Of a DNA stretch of 64,000 nt, positions 9,378-17,960 are shown piece after piece. The notes below the pieces were generated by a model, which ran no database searches, was not told the origin of the DNA, and saw only the letters and a list, made by a program, of their open reading frames with translations. Source of the stretch: Balneolaceae bacterium UBA3186. GTDB taxonomy: Bacteria > Bacteroidota > Rhodothermia > Balneolales > Balneolaceae. The DNA lies in NCBI GenBank assembly GCA_002364085.1, contig DEXK01000014.1, forward strand, positions 101,495 to 165,494, written 5' to 3'. The number at the start of each line of letters is the position of its first letter. Positions within the stretch are counted from its first letter, which is position 1. Both the position numbers and the translations under genes were made by a program.

Positions 9378-9731
9378 ATGAATAGTGAATTAGATTTAAC
9401 GTATCTGGAAGAAGTTACAGGTGGAAGTTCTGAAATGATCGTTGAAATGTTAAAGCTTTTTTTGAACGATACGCCCGATCAACTCTCAAGTATTGAAAGA
9501 AATGTTAAAAATAAAGACTGGGAAGGTATAAGAGCAGAAGCACATAAATTGAAACCCACTTTTCAATATGTAGGTTTAAGTAAATCCCATTTAGAGATTG
9601 CTGAGGTTGAAAGTAAAGCAAGAAATAAAGAAGATTTAGAAAGTATTCTTCAACTCGTTCATTCAGTTCAGAATGATTTTAATCTTATTCAATCAGAAAT
9701 TAAAAGTAAGATAAAAGAGCTTAGTTCTTAA
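9378..9731 (+). CDS. Orphan histidine phosphotransfer (Hpt) protein
   Basis: A 117-residue helical protein made of one Hpt domain. The phospho-acceptor is His56 in AEAHKLKPTFQYVG, the usual AHxLK signature. It starts LDLTYLEEVTGG, a common opening of Hpt domains. It relays phosphate between receiver domains in multistep phosphorelays. No kinase is adjacent, but the PAS kinase, lone receiver and receiver-GAF gene lie 3.4 kb upstream and lack an Hpt, so it could serve them. It overlaps the end of the opposite-strand GNAT gene by 11 bp, tail to tail. Confidence 0.88.
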   Translation: MNSELDLTYLEEVTGGSSEMIVEMLKLFLNDTPDQLSSIERNVKNKDWEGIRAEAHKLKPTFQYVGLSKSHLEIAEVESKARNKEDLESILQLVHSVQNDFNLIQSEIKSKIKELSS

Positions 9732-10173
9732 CCTTAAAGATCATTTCCAGATGGTCAATACCATCTACATCATAAACATCACTATCTTCTATAAACCCCA
9801 GATTTGAATAGTAGCTTCTAAGCTCAGCCTGTGCTTCAATGCGTATTGTATTCTCCGGGTAGTTTGAAAAGCAATAATTAATGCTGTCTTGAATTAAAAT
9901 CTTACCTAAGGTGCCACCCCTTTTAGTCTTGGAAACAATTATTCTCCCAATAGAAGTTTCGGATTTGTATTTGACATCAGGTGAGAAGATCCTGGAATAT
10001 GCTACAAGTTCATTGTTATCATAGATGAGAAAGTGGAAGGCTTTTTCGTCATACCCGTCAAAGTCCTGATAGATACAATTTTGTTCAATAATAAAAACAT
10101 CTTGTCGCAACTTTAAAAGATCGTATAGTTGAATAGGATTAAGCTCATTGAAGCTGCAAATAATTTTTTCCAT
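9721..10173 (-). CDS. GNAT acetyltransferase, ElaA-like
   Basis: A 150-residue single GNAT domain. It matches the ElaA pattern: LLKLRQDVFIIEQNCIYQDF near the start, then the acetyl-CoA-binding segment GRIIVSKTKRGGTLGKILIQ (the R/Q-x-x-G-x-G/A loop region) and YYSNLGF near the end. It would transfer an acetyl group from acetyl-CoA to an unknown amine. It is a single gene with no obvious operon partner; its 3' end overlaps that of the Hpt gene. Confidence 0.82.
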   Translation of the reverse strand: MEKIICSFNELNPIQLYDLLKLRQDVFIIEQNCIYQDFDGYDEKAFHFLIYDNNELVAYSRIFSPDVKYKSETSIGRIIVSKTKRGGTLGKILIQDSINYCFSNYPENTIRIEAQAELRSYYSNLGFIEDSDVYDVDGIDHLEMIFKVKN

Positions 10174-10239
10174 AATTTTCTAAAACAAAATGTGAAAGTT
10201 TACGTACAAAAAATTGAACTTTAACCAAACTATACCATT

Positions 10240-10566
10240 ATGATTTGGGCCTGGCTTTTAAATAGTGTAGCTGTTTTTGCAACATCAAAAATACTACCCG
10301 GTGTTGAAATTAAGAATTTTTGGAGCGCTATAGTAGTGGCAGCAATACTCGCTATTGTAAACACTTTTCTAACACCTATTATACAGTTTATCGCTCTTCC
10401 GGTAACCATAATAACATTAGGGTTGTTTGCTCTGGTGATCAACACTTTGATGATTATGCTTGTTGATGCTTTAGTTGAAGGATTCAAGATAAAGAATTTC
10501 TGGTGGGCTCTTCTCTTTGGAATAGTGATGTCTCTGTTTAGCGGACTGCTTTTTAGGGTATTTTAA
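10240..10566 (+). CDS. Phage_holin_4_2 (YvlD-like) membrane protein
   Basis: A 108-residue protein with about four membrane segments. It has the pattern of the PF04020 family: WLLNSVAVFATSKILPGVEI, IVNTFLTPIIQFIALPVTI, then LGLFALVINTLMIMLVDAL. Despite the family name these proteins are common chromosomal membrane proteins of unknown role, not phage lysis genes, and nothing phage-like surrounds this one. It is followed at once by a strong hairpin with a T run. Confidence 0.85.
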   Translation: MIWAWLLNSVAVFATSKILPGVEIKNFWSAIVVAAILAIVNTFLTPIIQFIALPVTIITLGLFALVINTLMIMLVDALVEGFKIKNFWWALLFGIVMSLFSGLLFRVF

Positions 10567-10570
10567 GATA

Positions 10571-10598
10571 AAAGGCAGAATAACTTCTGCCTTTTTAT
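10571..10598. terminator. Bidirectional rho-independent terminator
   Basis: A perfect 10-bp stem, AAAGGCAGAA (10571-10580) with TTCTGCCTTT (10585-10594), with a 4-nt loop and T-rich flanks on both sides. It lies between the convergent holin-like and IDH-like genes, so it can end both transcripts. Confidence 0.88.
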
Positions 10599-10613
10599 TT
10601 AGTTTTTAAAATC

Positions 10614-11615
10614 TTAAAGATTACTACAAACAGCTTCAGTAAATGAATCTGTAGTTCCCTTACCTCCAATATCCATAGTACACCGTACTTTTTTCTCTAC
10701 CAAAGTCTTGTAAATCGCCTTTCTAATGTTCTCAGCGATTGGTTTTTCGTCCAAATACTCTAACATCATAAGGGAAGAAAAAAGAAGTGCAATAGGGTTA
10801 GCTTTATTTTGTCCGGCAATATCAGGTGCAGAGCCATGAACGGCTTCAAACATAGCAGCATCATCACCAATATTTGCAGAACCAGTTACACCAAGTCCAC
10901 CAACAAGTCCGGAGGCTAAATCAGATAAGATATCACCAAATAAATTCGTAGTAACTACAACATCAAATTGTTCAGGTCTCATCACCATTTGCATAGCCAT
11001 GTTATCTACAATAAGATCCTGAAACTCAATATCAGGATAATCTTTAGCAACAGTTCGCCCAACTTCTAAAAATAGACCGGTAGTTAGTTTTAAAATATTG
11101 GCTTTATGAACAAGTGTTACTTTCTCCATTTCCTTTCTACGGGCATATTCGAACGCTGAAGTAATAATTTTACGACTTGCTTCTTCAGTAACTACGGCAA
11201 TACTTTCCGCATGCTTGTTTTCATCTATCCAGTGCTCTTTTCCAATATATAATCCTTGAGTATTTTCTCGGAAGATGACCATATCAACCGATTTGAAAGG
11301 AGTATCAACATTAGGAAGTGTTATTGCAGGACGAATATTGCTAAAAAGATTGAACTTTTGGCGCAAAGCAACATTGATAGATCGGAAACCTGTTCCAACA
11401 GGAGTAGTAAGAGGTCCTTTTAATGCGACTCTGTGTTCTTCAATTGCAGCAACAGTTTCATCGGGTAAAGGATTTCCTAATTTACGGTAAGCCCCTAGCC
11501 CAGCTTCACATTCGATCCAATTAATTGGAGCTCCTGCAGTTTCTAAAATAGTTTTTACGGCTGCTGTGATTTCGATTCCAATTCCATCACCAGGAATAAG
11601 TACAACGTTCTTCAT
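10614..11615 (-). CDS. Isocitrate/isopropylmalate dehydrogenase family, probably NAD-dependent isocitrate dehydrogenase
   Basis: A full-length 333-residue beta-decarboxylating dehydrogenase. It begins VVLIPGDGIGIEIT and has the substrate loop LRQKFNLFSNIRP, the phosphate/acceptor region FRENTQGLYIG, the catalytic Lys in LVHKANILKLT, the metal Asp pair in NLFGDILSDLASGL, and the nucleotide segment HGSAPDIAGQNKANP. The RENTxGxY motif and the length fit NAD-type isocitrate dehydrogenases better than LeuB. It would oxidise isocitrate to 2-oxoglutarate in the TCA cycle. Homoisocitrate or 3-isopropylmalate cannot be excluded, but no leu or lys genes are nearby. The IDH call is an inference. Confidence 0.85.
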   Translation of the reverse strand: MKNVVLIPGDGIGIEITAAVKTILETAGAPINWIECEAGLGAYRKLGNPLPDETVAAIEEHRVALKGPLTTPVGTGFRSINVALRQKFNLFSNIRPAITLPNVDTPFKSVDMVIFRENTQGLYIGKEHWIDENKHAESIAVVTEEASRKIITSAFEYARRKEMEKVTLVHKANILKLTTGLFLEVGRTVAKDYPDIEFQDLIVDNMAMQMVMRPEQFDVVVTTNLFGDILSDLASGLVGGLGVTGSANIGDDAAMFEAVHGSAPDIAGQNKANPIALLFSSLMMLEYLDEKPIAENIRKAIYKTLVEKKVRCTMDIGGKGTTDSFTEAVCSNL

Positions 11616-11706
11616 GAAGAGATTTTAGATTTTCAATGTTCTTTTGGTTACTGAACAAAGATAAGCACTAAAAAGGTTCTTTGTTTAATGATTAAAGAGT
11701 TTTCTT

Positions 11707-12855
11707 TTAAGCTTTATAAGTAACTCTGTAAATTGTACCTGACTCATCATCGGATATTAGCAGCGAACCATCCTGAAGCTGAAGGATGGATACAGGTCGA
11801 CCTTTGATGTCTTCTTCCCCTGCAAGCCAGCCAGTTATGAAAGGTTTATATTCGATAGCATTGCCACCATCATCAAAAATAACCTGAGAAATTTGATATC
11901 CAACTTTTGAGCTTCGGTTCCAACTACCATGTTCGGCAATAAGAGCTCTGTTCTTATAAGTGCTTGGAAGCATATTTCCAGAGTAGAAAATTACACCAAG
12001 TGGAGCAACATGAGCACCTAGTTCCTGAACAGGTTTTTTAAAACGGTCGGCCATAGGTTTTCCTTCTTCTCCAAATTTCGGATCCCATACATCGTTGCCA
12101 TGTAAATAGGGGTAACCAAAATGCTGATCTTTTCCGGTAATTTCGTTTAATTCACAAGGAGGAATATCATCTCCAAGCCAATCCCTGCCGTTATCTGTAA
12201 ACCAAATGTTTCCTGTTTCAGGATGCCAGGTAAAGCCAACGGTGTTTCTGATTCCTTTTGCTACAATTTCATGTTCTGAGCCGTCGGGGTTCATTCTTGT
12301 TAAGGTAGCAAAAAGAGGATTGTCTTCTTCATGATTACAAATATTACATGGTGCTCCAATCGGTACATAAAGCTTCTCATCCGGACCAAATGCAATGTAT
12401 TTCCAGCCGTGATGTCCTTCAGTAGGAAGTTCATCTGTTACTAAAACCGGTTCAGGTGAATCAGTATAATTTTGGTCGATATTGTCAAAACGCCAAATTT
12501 TACTCACTTCAGCAACAAAAAGTGCTCCATCTTTATATGCTACACCATTTGGTAATCTTAACCCCTCTATGATCGTGTAGACAGAATCGGCCCGAAAGTC
12601 ATTGTTGTTATCCACAACAGCGTACACTTTTCCCTCACGACGCGAACCAACATAAAGAATACCTGAATCACTCATTGCCATTTGTCGGGCATTGGTAACG
12701 TCTTCTGCAAAGATGGAGATCTCAAATCCTGCCGGAGCTTCAAGGTATCCCAAAGAAATAGTAGATGGACCGCTTTTCTCGGGTATCAGGTCTTTAGATT
12801 CTTTTGAAGAACAACTGATTAATAGTGTAGCAAGAACAAAAAGTAGAATGCGCAT
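11707..12855 (-). CDS. PQQ-dependent sugar dehydrogenase-like (sorbosone dehydrogenase family) lipoprotein
   Basis: A 382-residue protein with lipoprotein signal MRILLFVLATLLISCSSK (lipobox LISC). The body is a six-bladed beta propeller of the GSDH/sorbosone dehydrogenase type: GFEISIFAEDVTNARQMA, RLPNGVAYKDG, GHHGWKYIAFGPDEKLYV, HPETGNIWFTDNGRDWLGDD and IAEHGSWNRS. Family members oxidise sugars or related substrates, sometimes with PQQ; the true substrate here is unknown. It probably sits on the outer membrane facing the periplasm. It appears to be a single gene, 64 bp after the SDR gene that ends the DUF4956 operon. Confidence 0.83.
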   Translation of the reverse strand: MRILLFVLATLLISCSSKESKDLIPEKSGPSTISLGYLEAPAGFEISIFAEDVTNARQMAMSDSGILYVGSRREGKVYAVVDNNNDFRADSVYTIIEGLRLPNGVAYKDGALFVAEVSKIWRFDNIDQNYTDSPEPVLVTDELPTEGHHGWKYIAFGPDEKLYVPIGAPCNICNHEEDNPLFATLTRMNPDGSEHEIVAKGIRNTVGFTWHPETGNIWFTDNGRDWLGDDIPPCELNEITGKDQHFGYPYLHGNDVWDPKFGEEGKPMADRFKKPVQELGAHVAPLGVIFYSGNMLPSTYKNRALIAEHGSWNRSSKVGYQISQVIFDDGGNAIEYKPFITGWLAGEEDIKGRPVSILQLQDGSLLISDDESGTIYRVTYKA

Positions 12856-12919
12856 AATGGAGTAAGTATTGTTAGTTTCTCAGAATCTAAACAAAAATTC
12901 CATTTTGATAAGTAAAACT

Positions 12920-13639
12920 TTAGATGCGATCCCAAACAAATTGAGGAATAAGTCGCGCCAGCCATGCAACTAGCATCCATCTTTTCGTGATGTAAACTAT
13001 ATTTCTCTTTTTATTGAGTCCTTTGATCATTTGCTTAACGGCTTTATCTGTTTCGGATACCCAAAACATATTAGGCACATTTTCGGTCATTTCAGATTTT
13101 ACGAAGCCGGGCTTTATATCAGTTACAGTAATATCACTAGGTAAGCGTTTCGCTTTTTGACGAAAGCCAGTCATATAATTAGATGCAAAATGTTTTGAAG
13201 CCGTATAGACAGCAGCTTTGTATGAAGCCAAGTGCGAGGCGATTGATGACATGCCAACTATGTGTCCATGACCCTGCCTTCTGAAATAGTCAAAAGCAAA
13301 ATGAAGCCCATGTGAGAATGCGAGTACATTAACCTCAATTGTAAGTTTATCAGCTTTCCAAGGTGACATGATCTTATCTACTCCAACACCGGCATTCAGG
13401 ATCATCATATCCATTCCGCCCATTTCATCAATAAGATCCCGGTAAACATTTTCAGCTTTTTCAAGGTCGGTGACATCTAATGTCCTGATGAAAGCATTCT
13501 CCCCAATTTCTTTTTTGATTGATTCAAGTTTCTCAGTTCTACGGCCCATCAAACCAACTTTGTTACCTGCTTCTGCGAGTTGAAGTGCCAGTTCACGACC
13601 AATTCCGGACGTAGCACCTGTAATAAGTATATTTTTCAT
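12920..13639 (-). CDS. Short-chain dehydrogenase/reductase
   Basis: A 239-residue classical SDR. The nucleotide-binding Gly motif is TGATSGIG (about 7-14), a NAG motif is in MILNAGVG, the catalytic Ser is in GMSSIAS and the Tyr-x3-Lys is YTASK. After about residue 180 it has a short extension with a hydrophobic segment ending in WDRI, so it may touch the membrane. Its start overlaps the TolC-like stop by 4 nt (ATGA), so it is co-transcribed with the DUF4956, adaptor and TolC-like genes. The substrate is unknown; a modifying role for a lipid or sugar handled by that operon is only a guess. Confidence 0.87.
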   Translation of the reverse strand: MKNILITGATSGIGRELALQLAEAGNKVGLMGRRTEKLESIKKEIGENAFIRTLDVTDLEKAENVYRDLIDEMGGMDMMILNAGVGVDKIMSPWKADKLTIEVNVLAFSHGLHFAFDYFRRQGHGHIVGMSSIASHLASYKAAVYTASKHFASNYMTGFRQKAKRLPSDITVTDIKPGFVKSEMTENVPNMFWVSETDKAVKQMIKGLNKKRNIVYITKRWMLVAWLARLIPQFVWDRI

Positions 13640-14868
13640 TCGAATGTTTCCAGACTTTCGGAGAGATAATTTGTAAGCGGAAGTTGTGTAAGTACATTAA
13701 ACGTGCTCAAAAACTCAATATATTGTTCAACCACACGTCTGTATGATTTAAGCTCTAATTCCTTCAATTTTAATATTCCTTCTTCGAGTTCAAGAATAAT
13801 AAGCGGATTATTATTCTCGATTTGACTAAGGTTTTTCTTTAGGGTGATCAGATCTAATGTGTTTATTCGATCAGTAAGAATTTCATGTTGACTAATCAGG
13901 CTTTTCAGGTATTCGTATTCAGTAATTCTTTTAACTGAATCCTGAAATTGTTCAGCGGCAAGTTCACCGGTAAGTTCAATTTCGTCCAACTTTCGCTCTG
14001 CTACCTGATTTCTATTAGATTTGAAGATTGGAATACTTATACCAAACGCGATGCCGAAATCGGAGTCTCTGTTTTTTTCGGGATAATATTCAGTTTGGAA
14101 ATAGCCAACATTAAAATCAGCTTTCTCTAATTTGACTTCACTTTTTGCTACTTCAATTCGCTGAGATATAAGATCCAGCTCTAGAGAGGAGAAAGAATTT
14201 AAAGCTACTTCGTCAGAAACATTTTCAATTGCAGATACAGAAATTAATACCTCATTTTCCCACTCAATATCCGGTTGTTGAAGTAAAGAAGAAATCTCTT
14301 TTTTTATTTGTGAAAGAGAAACATTGAGATCATCCTGATTTGTAATGGCATCCACTTGATCCATTTTAGCATCCACAAAATCCTTAGCATTAAAAAGAGA
14401 GCTTTCCATATTTGTGCTAAGAATGTCTACCCTTTTTTGAATTAAAGAGTATTTCTGTTCTTCAATATCCATTAACTGAATATCAAGAAGATATTCAGCG
14501 GCAAGTTCATATCTCATTTCCAGATTTTCGTGATACTGGATCTGCTTCCGTATTGTTAATTCTTTTTTTGTAGCGTTAAAAAGAGCATTATTTCGACGTA
14601 TTTTCCAGGGATTTCCGGGTCTGAACCTCACGGCATACTGCTGATCTTCTAAAGTAAATTCGTCGTTGCTGTACCGAAATTCCAGATCTTCTACAACGGG
14701 CAGTCGGTAATTTCGTGGAGAAATAAAATCAATTGATGCGTCGTACCCTTGTGTATTGATATCTTCAAAGGCTGTTAGTAAAAAATCGGATACTGTAGTT
14801 TGGCCAAAAACGGTATTCCATCCTGAAGAAAGGAAAACTAAAATAAAAAATGTAATACGTTTTGCCAT
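13636..14868 (-). CDS. TolC-like outer-membrane channel protein
   Basis: A 410-residue protein with a signal peptide ending near VFGQ. It has long helical, Glu/Gln-rich stretches and a repeated layout as in TolC-family outer-membrane efflux proteins: two helical hairpins, with a central segment NRDSDFGIAFGISIPIFKSN that matches the family's SLPIF-like beta-strand region. It would form the outer-membrane exit duct. It shares one base with the upstream adaptor gene and overlaps the SDR downstream, so it is part of one operon. The sequence is divergent, so the family call rests on architecture plus the neighbouring membrane-fusion gene. Confidence 0.8.
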   Translation of the reverse strand: MAKRITFFILVFLSSGWNTVFGQTTVSDFLLTAFEDINTQGYDASIDFISPRNYRLPVVEDLEFRYSNDEFTLEDQQYAVRFRPGNPWKIRRNNALFNATKKELTIRKQIQYHENLEMRYELAAEYLLDIQLMDIEEQKYSLIQKRVDILSTNMESSLFNAKDFVDAKMDQVDAITNQDDLNVSLSQIKKEISSLLQQPDIEWENEVLISVSAIENVSDEVALNSFSSLELDLISQRIEVAKSEVKLEKADFNVGYFQTEYYPEKNRDSDFGIAFGISIPIFKSNRNQVAERKLDEIELTGELAAEQFQDSVKRITEYEYLKSLISQHEILTDRINTLDLITLKKNLSQIENNNPLIILELEEGILKLKELELKSYRRVVEQYIEFLSTFNVLTQLPLTNYLSESLETFE

Positions 14869-15848
14869 TACTTAACGATAATCTGCTCACCCACTACAAG
14901 TGGGTTTTCTTCAGGAATTTCAATGAAGATCTCGAGCCCGAATGTAGTAAGAGAATTATCCTTTTCCATAATTTGTGGAAGCTTCACAACCGCACCAAAC
15001 CCAATGATCTTCCCTTGAATTTGCAGGTTGGGTTGTTCCAAAGATTTCACAGTAACAATTTCACCCAGTTCTCTGTCTCTTTCTTTTTTGCCAACTAAGT
15101 AACCAACAACAGATGTTGGATGTTTAGGATTTATGGAAACCAGCGATGTAAACGCCTCTACTTCTTCTCCTTCTTTAACGTATACATTTTCAATGACACC
15201 TGAAAAAGTAGCGAATTTATTCAATCGTGTTTCTTCACGAAGTTTCCACTCCAGCTCCTCATTTGCTAATTCTATTTTAGATTGAATTTGAGACTGATCG
15301 AATTCGTCTTCCTGTTTTAGATCCAGAATTCTAATATCTAATCCCTGAAGTTCGAGGTTTCCCTTTTCCCGAATAGACTTGATCTGAAGTTTAAGAGCGG
15401 TTAAAGAATCAGTGGGAATATCTTTAGAGATGGTTTGAGCAAGCTTGTTGTTAAGATCTATTTCATTTTGAATAAGTCTTATATCATTTTCAATTTCGCC
15501 TTTGAGGATAGATTTTTCAGACTCCAAAAGTTTTATTTTTGAATTCAGTAAAGCTTTTTTCTCTTTCTTTTCAGATTCAAAAAGCTCAATCTCCTTTCTG
15601 AGTTTTTGAATGTCCAAGTTTAATTGAGGGCTTTCCACCTCAATGAGTTTGTCGCCCTTTTGAACCTCCTGCCCCGGAACCACATAAAGAGCCTCAATGA
15701 TGCCCGATTTCTCTGCATTGATCTTATATGCTTTGGCATAAGTTACTCCAAGAAAAGAACTGCTTCCTTTGAAGTAAAAGGAATTGACAGTCATAAGAGT
15801 TACAAACGCAAGGAAAATGAAAACATAAAAGGAATTTATTCTAGACAT
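14868..15848 (-). CDS. HlyD-like membrane fusion (periplasmic adaptor) protein
   Basis: A 326-residue protein with an N-terminal membrane anchor (about 7-25). The two halves of a lipoyl/biotinyl-like domain are seen at about 48-75 (IIEALYVVPGQEVQKGDKLI) and 210-240 (FSGVIENVYVKEGEEVEAF). They are separated by a long charged coiled coil (about 75-205), then a beta-barrel part with VGYLVGKKERDRELGE. This is the usual adaptor that bridges an inner-membrane component and a TolC channel. No ABC, RND or MFS pump gene is adjacent; the inner-membrane partner by context is the DUF4956 protein, 8 nt upstream. Confidence 0.85.
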   Translation of the reverse strand: MSRINSFYVFIFLAFVTLMTVNSFYFKGSSSFLGVTYAKAYKINAEKSGIIEALYVVPGQEVQKGDKLIEVESPQLNLDIQKLRKEIELFESEKKEKKALLNSKIKLLESEKSILKGEIENDIRLIQNEIDLNNKLAQTISKDIPTDSLTALKLQIKSIREKGNLELQGLDIRILDLKQEDEFDQSQIQSKIELANEELEWKLREETRLNKFATFSGVIENVYVKEGEEVEAFTSLVSINPKHPTSVVGYLVGKKERDRELGEIVTVKSLEQPNLQIQGKIIGFGAVVKLPQIMEKDNSLTTFGLEIFIEIPEENPLVVGEQIIVK

Positions 15849-15856
15849 AATTACCT

Positions 15857-16540
15857 CTAATTAGTTTCCTGAATATTTTTGAAGGTAACACGAACTCTAG
15901 TAATAGATTCAATTTTCTGAAGCTCTGTCAAAAATGCTGTATTGTCAGCGTCCAGATTCATCTCGATTTCATATTCATAATCAAACCGGCCGGAATTTCT
16001 GGAAGTAACTTCAACATCATGAAAGTCGGCACAGTACTTTCCAATTACGCCTGTTACTTCTGCTAATTTTGTAGGGTCAGAATCATTGAGTCTGAAAAGC
16101 AAAAGCCCGCGCATCCCGGTTTTGGTACTAAAAGGGGTAAAATGAAGGATTAACGCCATTGTACAGTAGATAATGGTGCCTGCAAATGCGATCGTATAAC
16201 CAAAAATACCAATTGCCAAACCCACACTTAAAGCTGCAAATATAAAAAGGATATTTCTGGCATCTTGGATTCTGGTTCTGAAACGGATAATAGCAAGTGC
16301 ACCAAAGGCACCAAGTCCACGAGCTAAACTATCTCCGATCGCCATCATCACCATAGCGGATACAATGGAACCTAATGCTAACGCCTGAAAGAAGTTTTTG
16401 GGATACTGATGACCAGTAAAAGTAACCTTGTGAGTAATTGCAATAATCGATGAAAGCACAAATGCCCAAATCAACGAATAAGTAACATTGAGTAATGTCG
16501 GATAATCATAAACAGGTTGATCCGGAAACAGTTCAAACAT
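15857..16540 (-). CDS. DUF4956 inner-membrane protein
   Basis: A 227-residue protein with about four membrane segments in the first 140 residues. It carries the signature DSLARGLGAFGALAIIRFRT-R, the best conserved part of DUF4956, and a C-terminal cytosolic ferredoxin/ACT-like part with alternating charged strands (about 150-225). The function is unknown. In other bacteria DUF4956 genes often lie beside polyphosphate polymerase (VTC-like) or CotH genes; neither is here. Instead it heads an operon with a membrane-fusion adaptor and a TolC-like channel. It is likely the inner-membrane member of that assembly, which is inference. Confidence 0.85.
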   Translation of the reverse strand: MFELFPDQPVYDYPTLLNVTYSLIWAFVLSSIIAITHKVTFTGHQYPKNFFQALALGSIVSAMVMMAIGDSLARGLGAFGALAIIRFRTRIQDARNILFIFAALSVGLAIGIFGYTIAFAGTIIYCTMALILHFTPFSTKTGMRGLLLFRLNDSDPTKLAEVTGVIGKYCADFHDVEVTSRNSGRFDYEYEIEMNLDADNTAFLTELQKIESITRVRVTFKNIQETN

Positions 16541-16573
16541 CTTATAGAGGTTATGCTAATCGTTTAATTGATA

Positions 16574-16596
16574 GAAAAGAGTATAATACTCTTTTC
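16574..16596 (-). terminator. Hairpin between the DUF6580-like and DUF4956 genes
   Basis: A near-perfect 23-bp inverted repeat: GAAAAGAGTAT (16574-16584) pairs with ATACTCTTTTC (16586-16596). On the minus strand it lies just after the DUF6580-like stop and before the DUF4956 start, with a short T-rich tail (TTTTCT). It may be a weak terminator or attenuator that separates the two genes. Confidence 0.5.
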
Positions 16597-16608
16597 AGCT
16601 TAAAAAAA

Positions 16609-17157
16609 TTAAGCAATTTTAAGTTCGGGCACTTTATACTTAGCGTATTCAAAAAGACCAAAAAGCACTCCACAATAGAAAAGATCACCTAAAACTGTCA
16701 TATGAAAAAATGGAATCGCCGCAACATAGCAAGCAATAAAACCCGAAATTGAAAGATCATACATTGGGCTTGTTAACCAGACTCCAAAATTTGAAATAAT
16801 AAAGAAAATAACGGAAGCAGCGAATGCTCCTCCAATTACTCGTTTAAAATTCACTTTTTTAAGAATAAAGATACCTGCGATAACAATAGCTATCATGGCT
16901 CCGTAAGTCCAGTAAAAGCCAGGTGATATTAATACAAATCCACTGTAATAATCGGAGTATAGAATATTGTTAACAAAAAGATCGCTAATAAAAAAGGCTA
17001 ACAGAGGAAGCAAGAAAGCAAGTTTCTTATTTGAGAAATAAGCAGCCCCGAATAGTGACATTGCTCCTATAGGCGCAAAGTTATAAGGGTGAGGAATCAT
17101 CCTTGAGATTGCAGCTAAAAGTAGAAGTCCTGAAATAATAAGTAGTCGCTTATTCAT
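16609..17157 (-). CDS. DUF6580-like integral membrane protein (putative small-molecule transporter)
   Basis: A 182-residue protein with five or six membrane segments. It has the opening pattern of the DUF6580 family: SRMIPHPYNFAPIGAMSLFG, then FFISDLFVNN and a WxxxxMYD-like segment. The fold resembles the substrate-binding S components of ECF transporters, so vitamin or cofactor uptake is plausible but unproven. No ECF ATPase is nearby. A hairpin separates it from DUF4956 downstream, so it may be a separate unit. Confidence 0.75.
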   Translation of the reverse strand: MNKRLLIISGLLLLAAISRMIPHPYNFAPIGAMSLFGAAYFSNKKLAFLLPLLAFFISDLFVNNILYSDYYSGFVLISPGFYWTYGAMIAIVIAGIFILKKVNFKRVIGGAFAASVIFFIISNFGVWLTSPMYDLSISGFIACYVAAIPFFHMTVLGDLFYCGVLFGLFEYAKYKVPELKIA

Positions 17158-17193
17158 AGAAATATTTATTTAAGTGAACTACTAAAATAAAAA

Positions 17194-17222
17194 AAAGCAT
17201 CGTCTCAATGAAACGATGCTTT
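17194..17222 (-). terminator. Rho-independent terminator of the YceI gene
   Basis: On the minus strand AGCATCGTTT pairs with the AC-GATGCTT arm across a short loop (arms AAGCATCGT at 17195-17203 and ACGATGCTT at 17213-17221 on the plus strand). It is followed by a run of T on the minus strand (A8 at 17189-17196). It lies 21 bp past the YceI stop. Confidence 0.85.
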
Positions 17223-17242
17223 CAATTCTTTTAAAAAAATAT

Positions 17243-17830
17243 TTACTTACTGTTCAGCTCAAGATTTAGTGTAGCTGTTACTTCTTTGCCAACAACTGTA
17301 TCAGAAACCCAGTCACCTGTTCCAACTCCATATGCATTACGGTCGATCACAAATTCAGATGTAATCCCTGCTACTTTTCCACCACGTGGATGGTCCATTA
17401 CACCTAATAAAGTAAAAGGCATTTCGATTTTTTTAGTTACATCTTTAATTGTTAGATCACCATGAGCAACAAATTTATTGTCTCCCTTTGATTCTATCAT
17501 AGAACTTTTAAATGTGATCTTAGGATACTTTTCGGCATTAAAGAAATCAGCAGTCTTAAGGTGCCCATTTCTTCTTTCATTTCTTGTGTCGATACTGTTT
17601 ACCATAATCTCTACATCGATACTACTTTCTTCAAGATTCTCAGGATCAAAGTTTACGGTTGCAGTATAATCATTGAACGTTCCGTTGACCGGAGTAAAAA
17701 AGTGACGTACTTCAAAATCTATATTACTGTGAGATTTGTCTATAGTCCAGGAAGTTGCTACAAAATTTGCAGCGGCTATTGTTAGAGTTCCTACCAATAG
17801 AAAGGATAATAATTTAAAGGTCTTGTTCAT
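17243..17830 (-). CDS. YceI family periplasmic protein
   Basis: A 195-residue protein with a signal peptide (MNKTFKLLSFLLVGTLTIAA). The YceI lipocalin-like beta barrel shows SWTIDKSHSNIDFEVRHFF, then NGHLKTADFFNAEKYP, HGDLTIKDVTKKIEMPF and FVIDRNAYGVGTG, all usual family landmarks. Members bind long isoprenoid or fatty chains in a periplasmic barrel; the ligand here is not known. It is a single gene with its own terminator and a 130-bp leader region. Confidence 0.93.
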   Translation of the reverse strand: MNKTFKLLSFLLVGTLTIAAANFVATSWTIDKSHSNIDFEVRHFFTPVNGTFNDYTATVNFDPENLEESSIDVEIMVNSIDTRNERRNGHLKTADFFNAEKYPKITFKSSMIESKGDNKFVAHGDLTIKDVTKKIEMPFTLLGVMDHPRGGKVAGITSEFVIDRNAYGVGTGDWVSDTVVGKEVTATLNLELNSK

Positions 17831-17960
17831 TGTTCTTCAGTTTGTTTTGAATGTTTATGTAAGTTTTAACCAAAATGTTATTTAAATAATTCATTTAATG
17901 TTAAACTATTTTTCAACTAAACGATAATTAGTTGTAGCTATACAGCTGATAGAGACTCAG

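Noticed and set aside
10240..10566. Phage holin as sign of a prophage
   Set aside because: The PF04020 family is chromosomal in most bacteria and no other phage gene is nearby.
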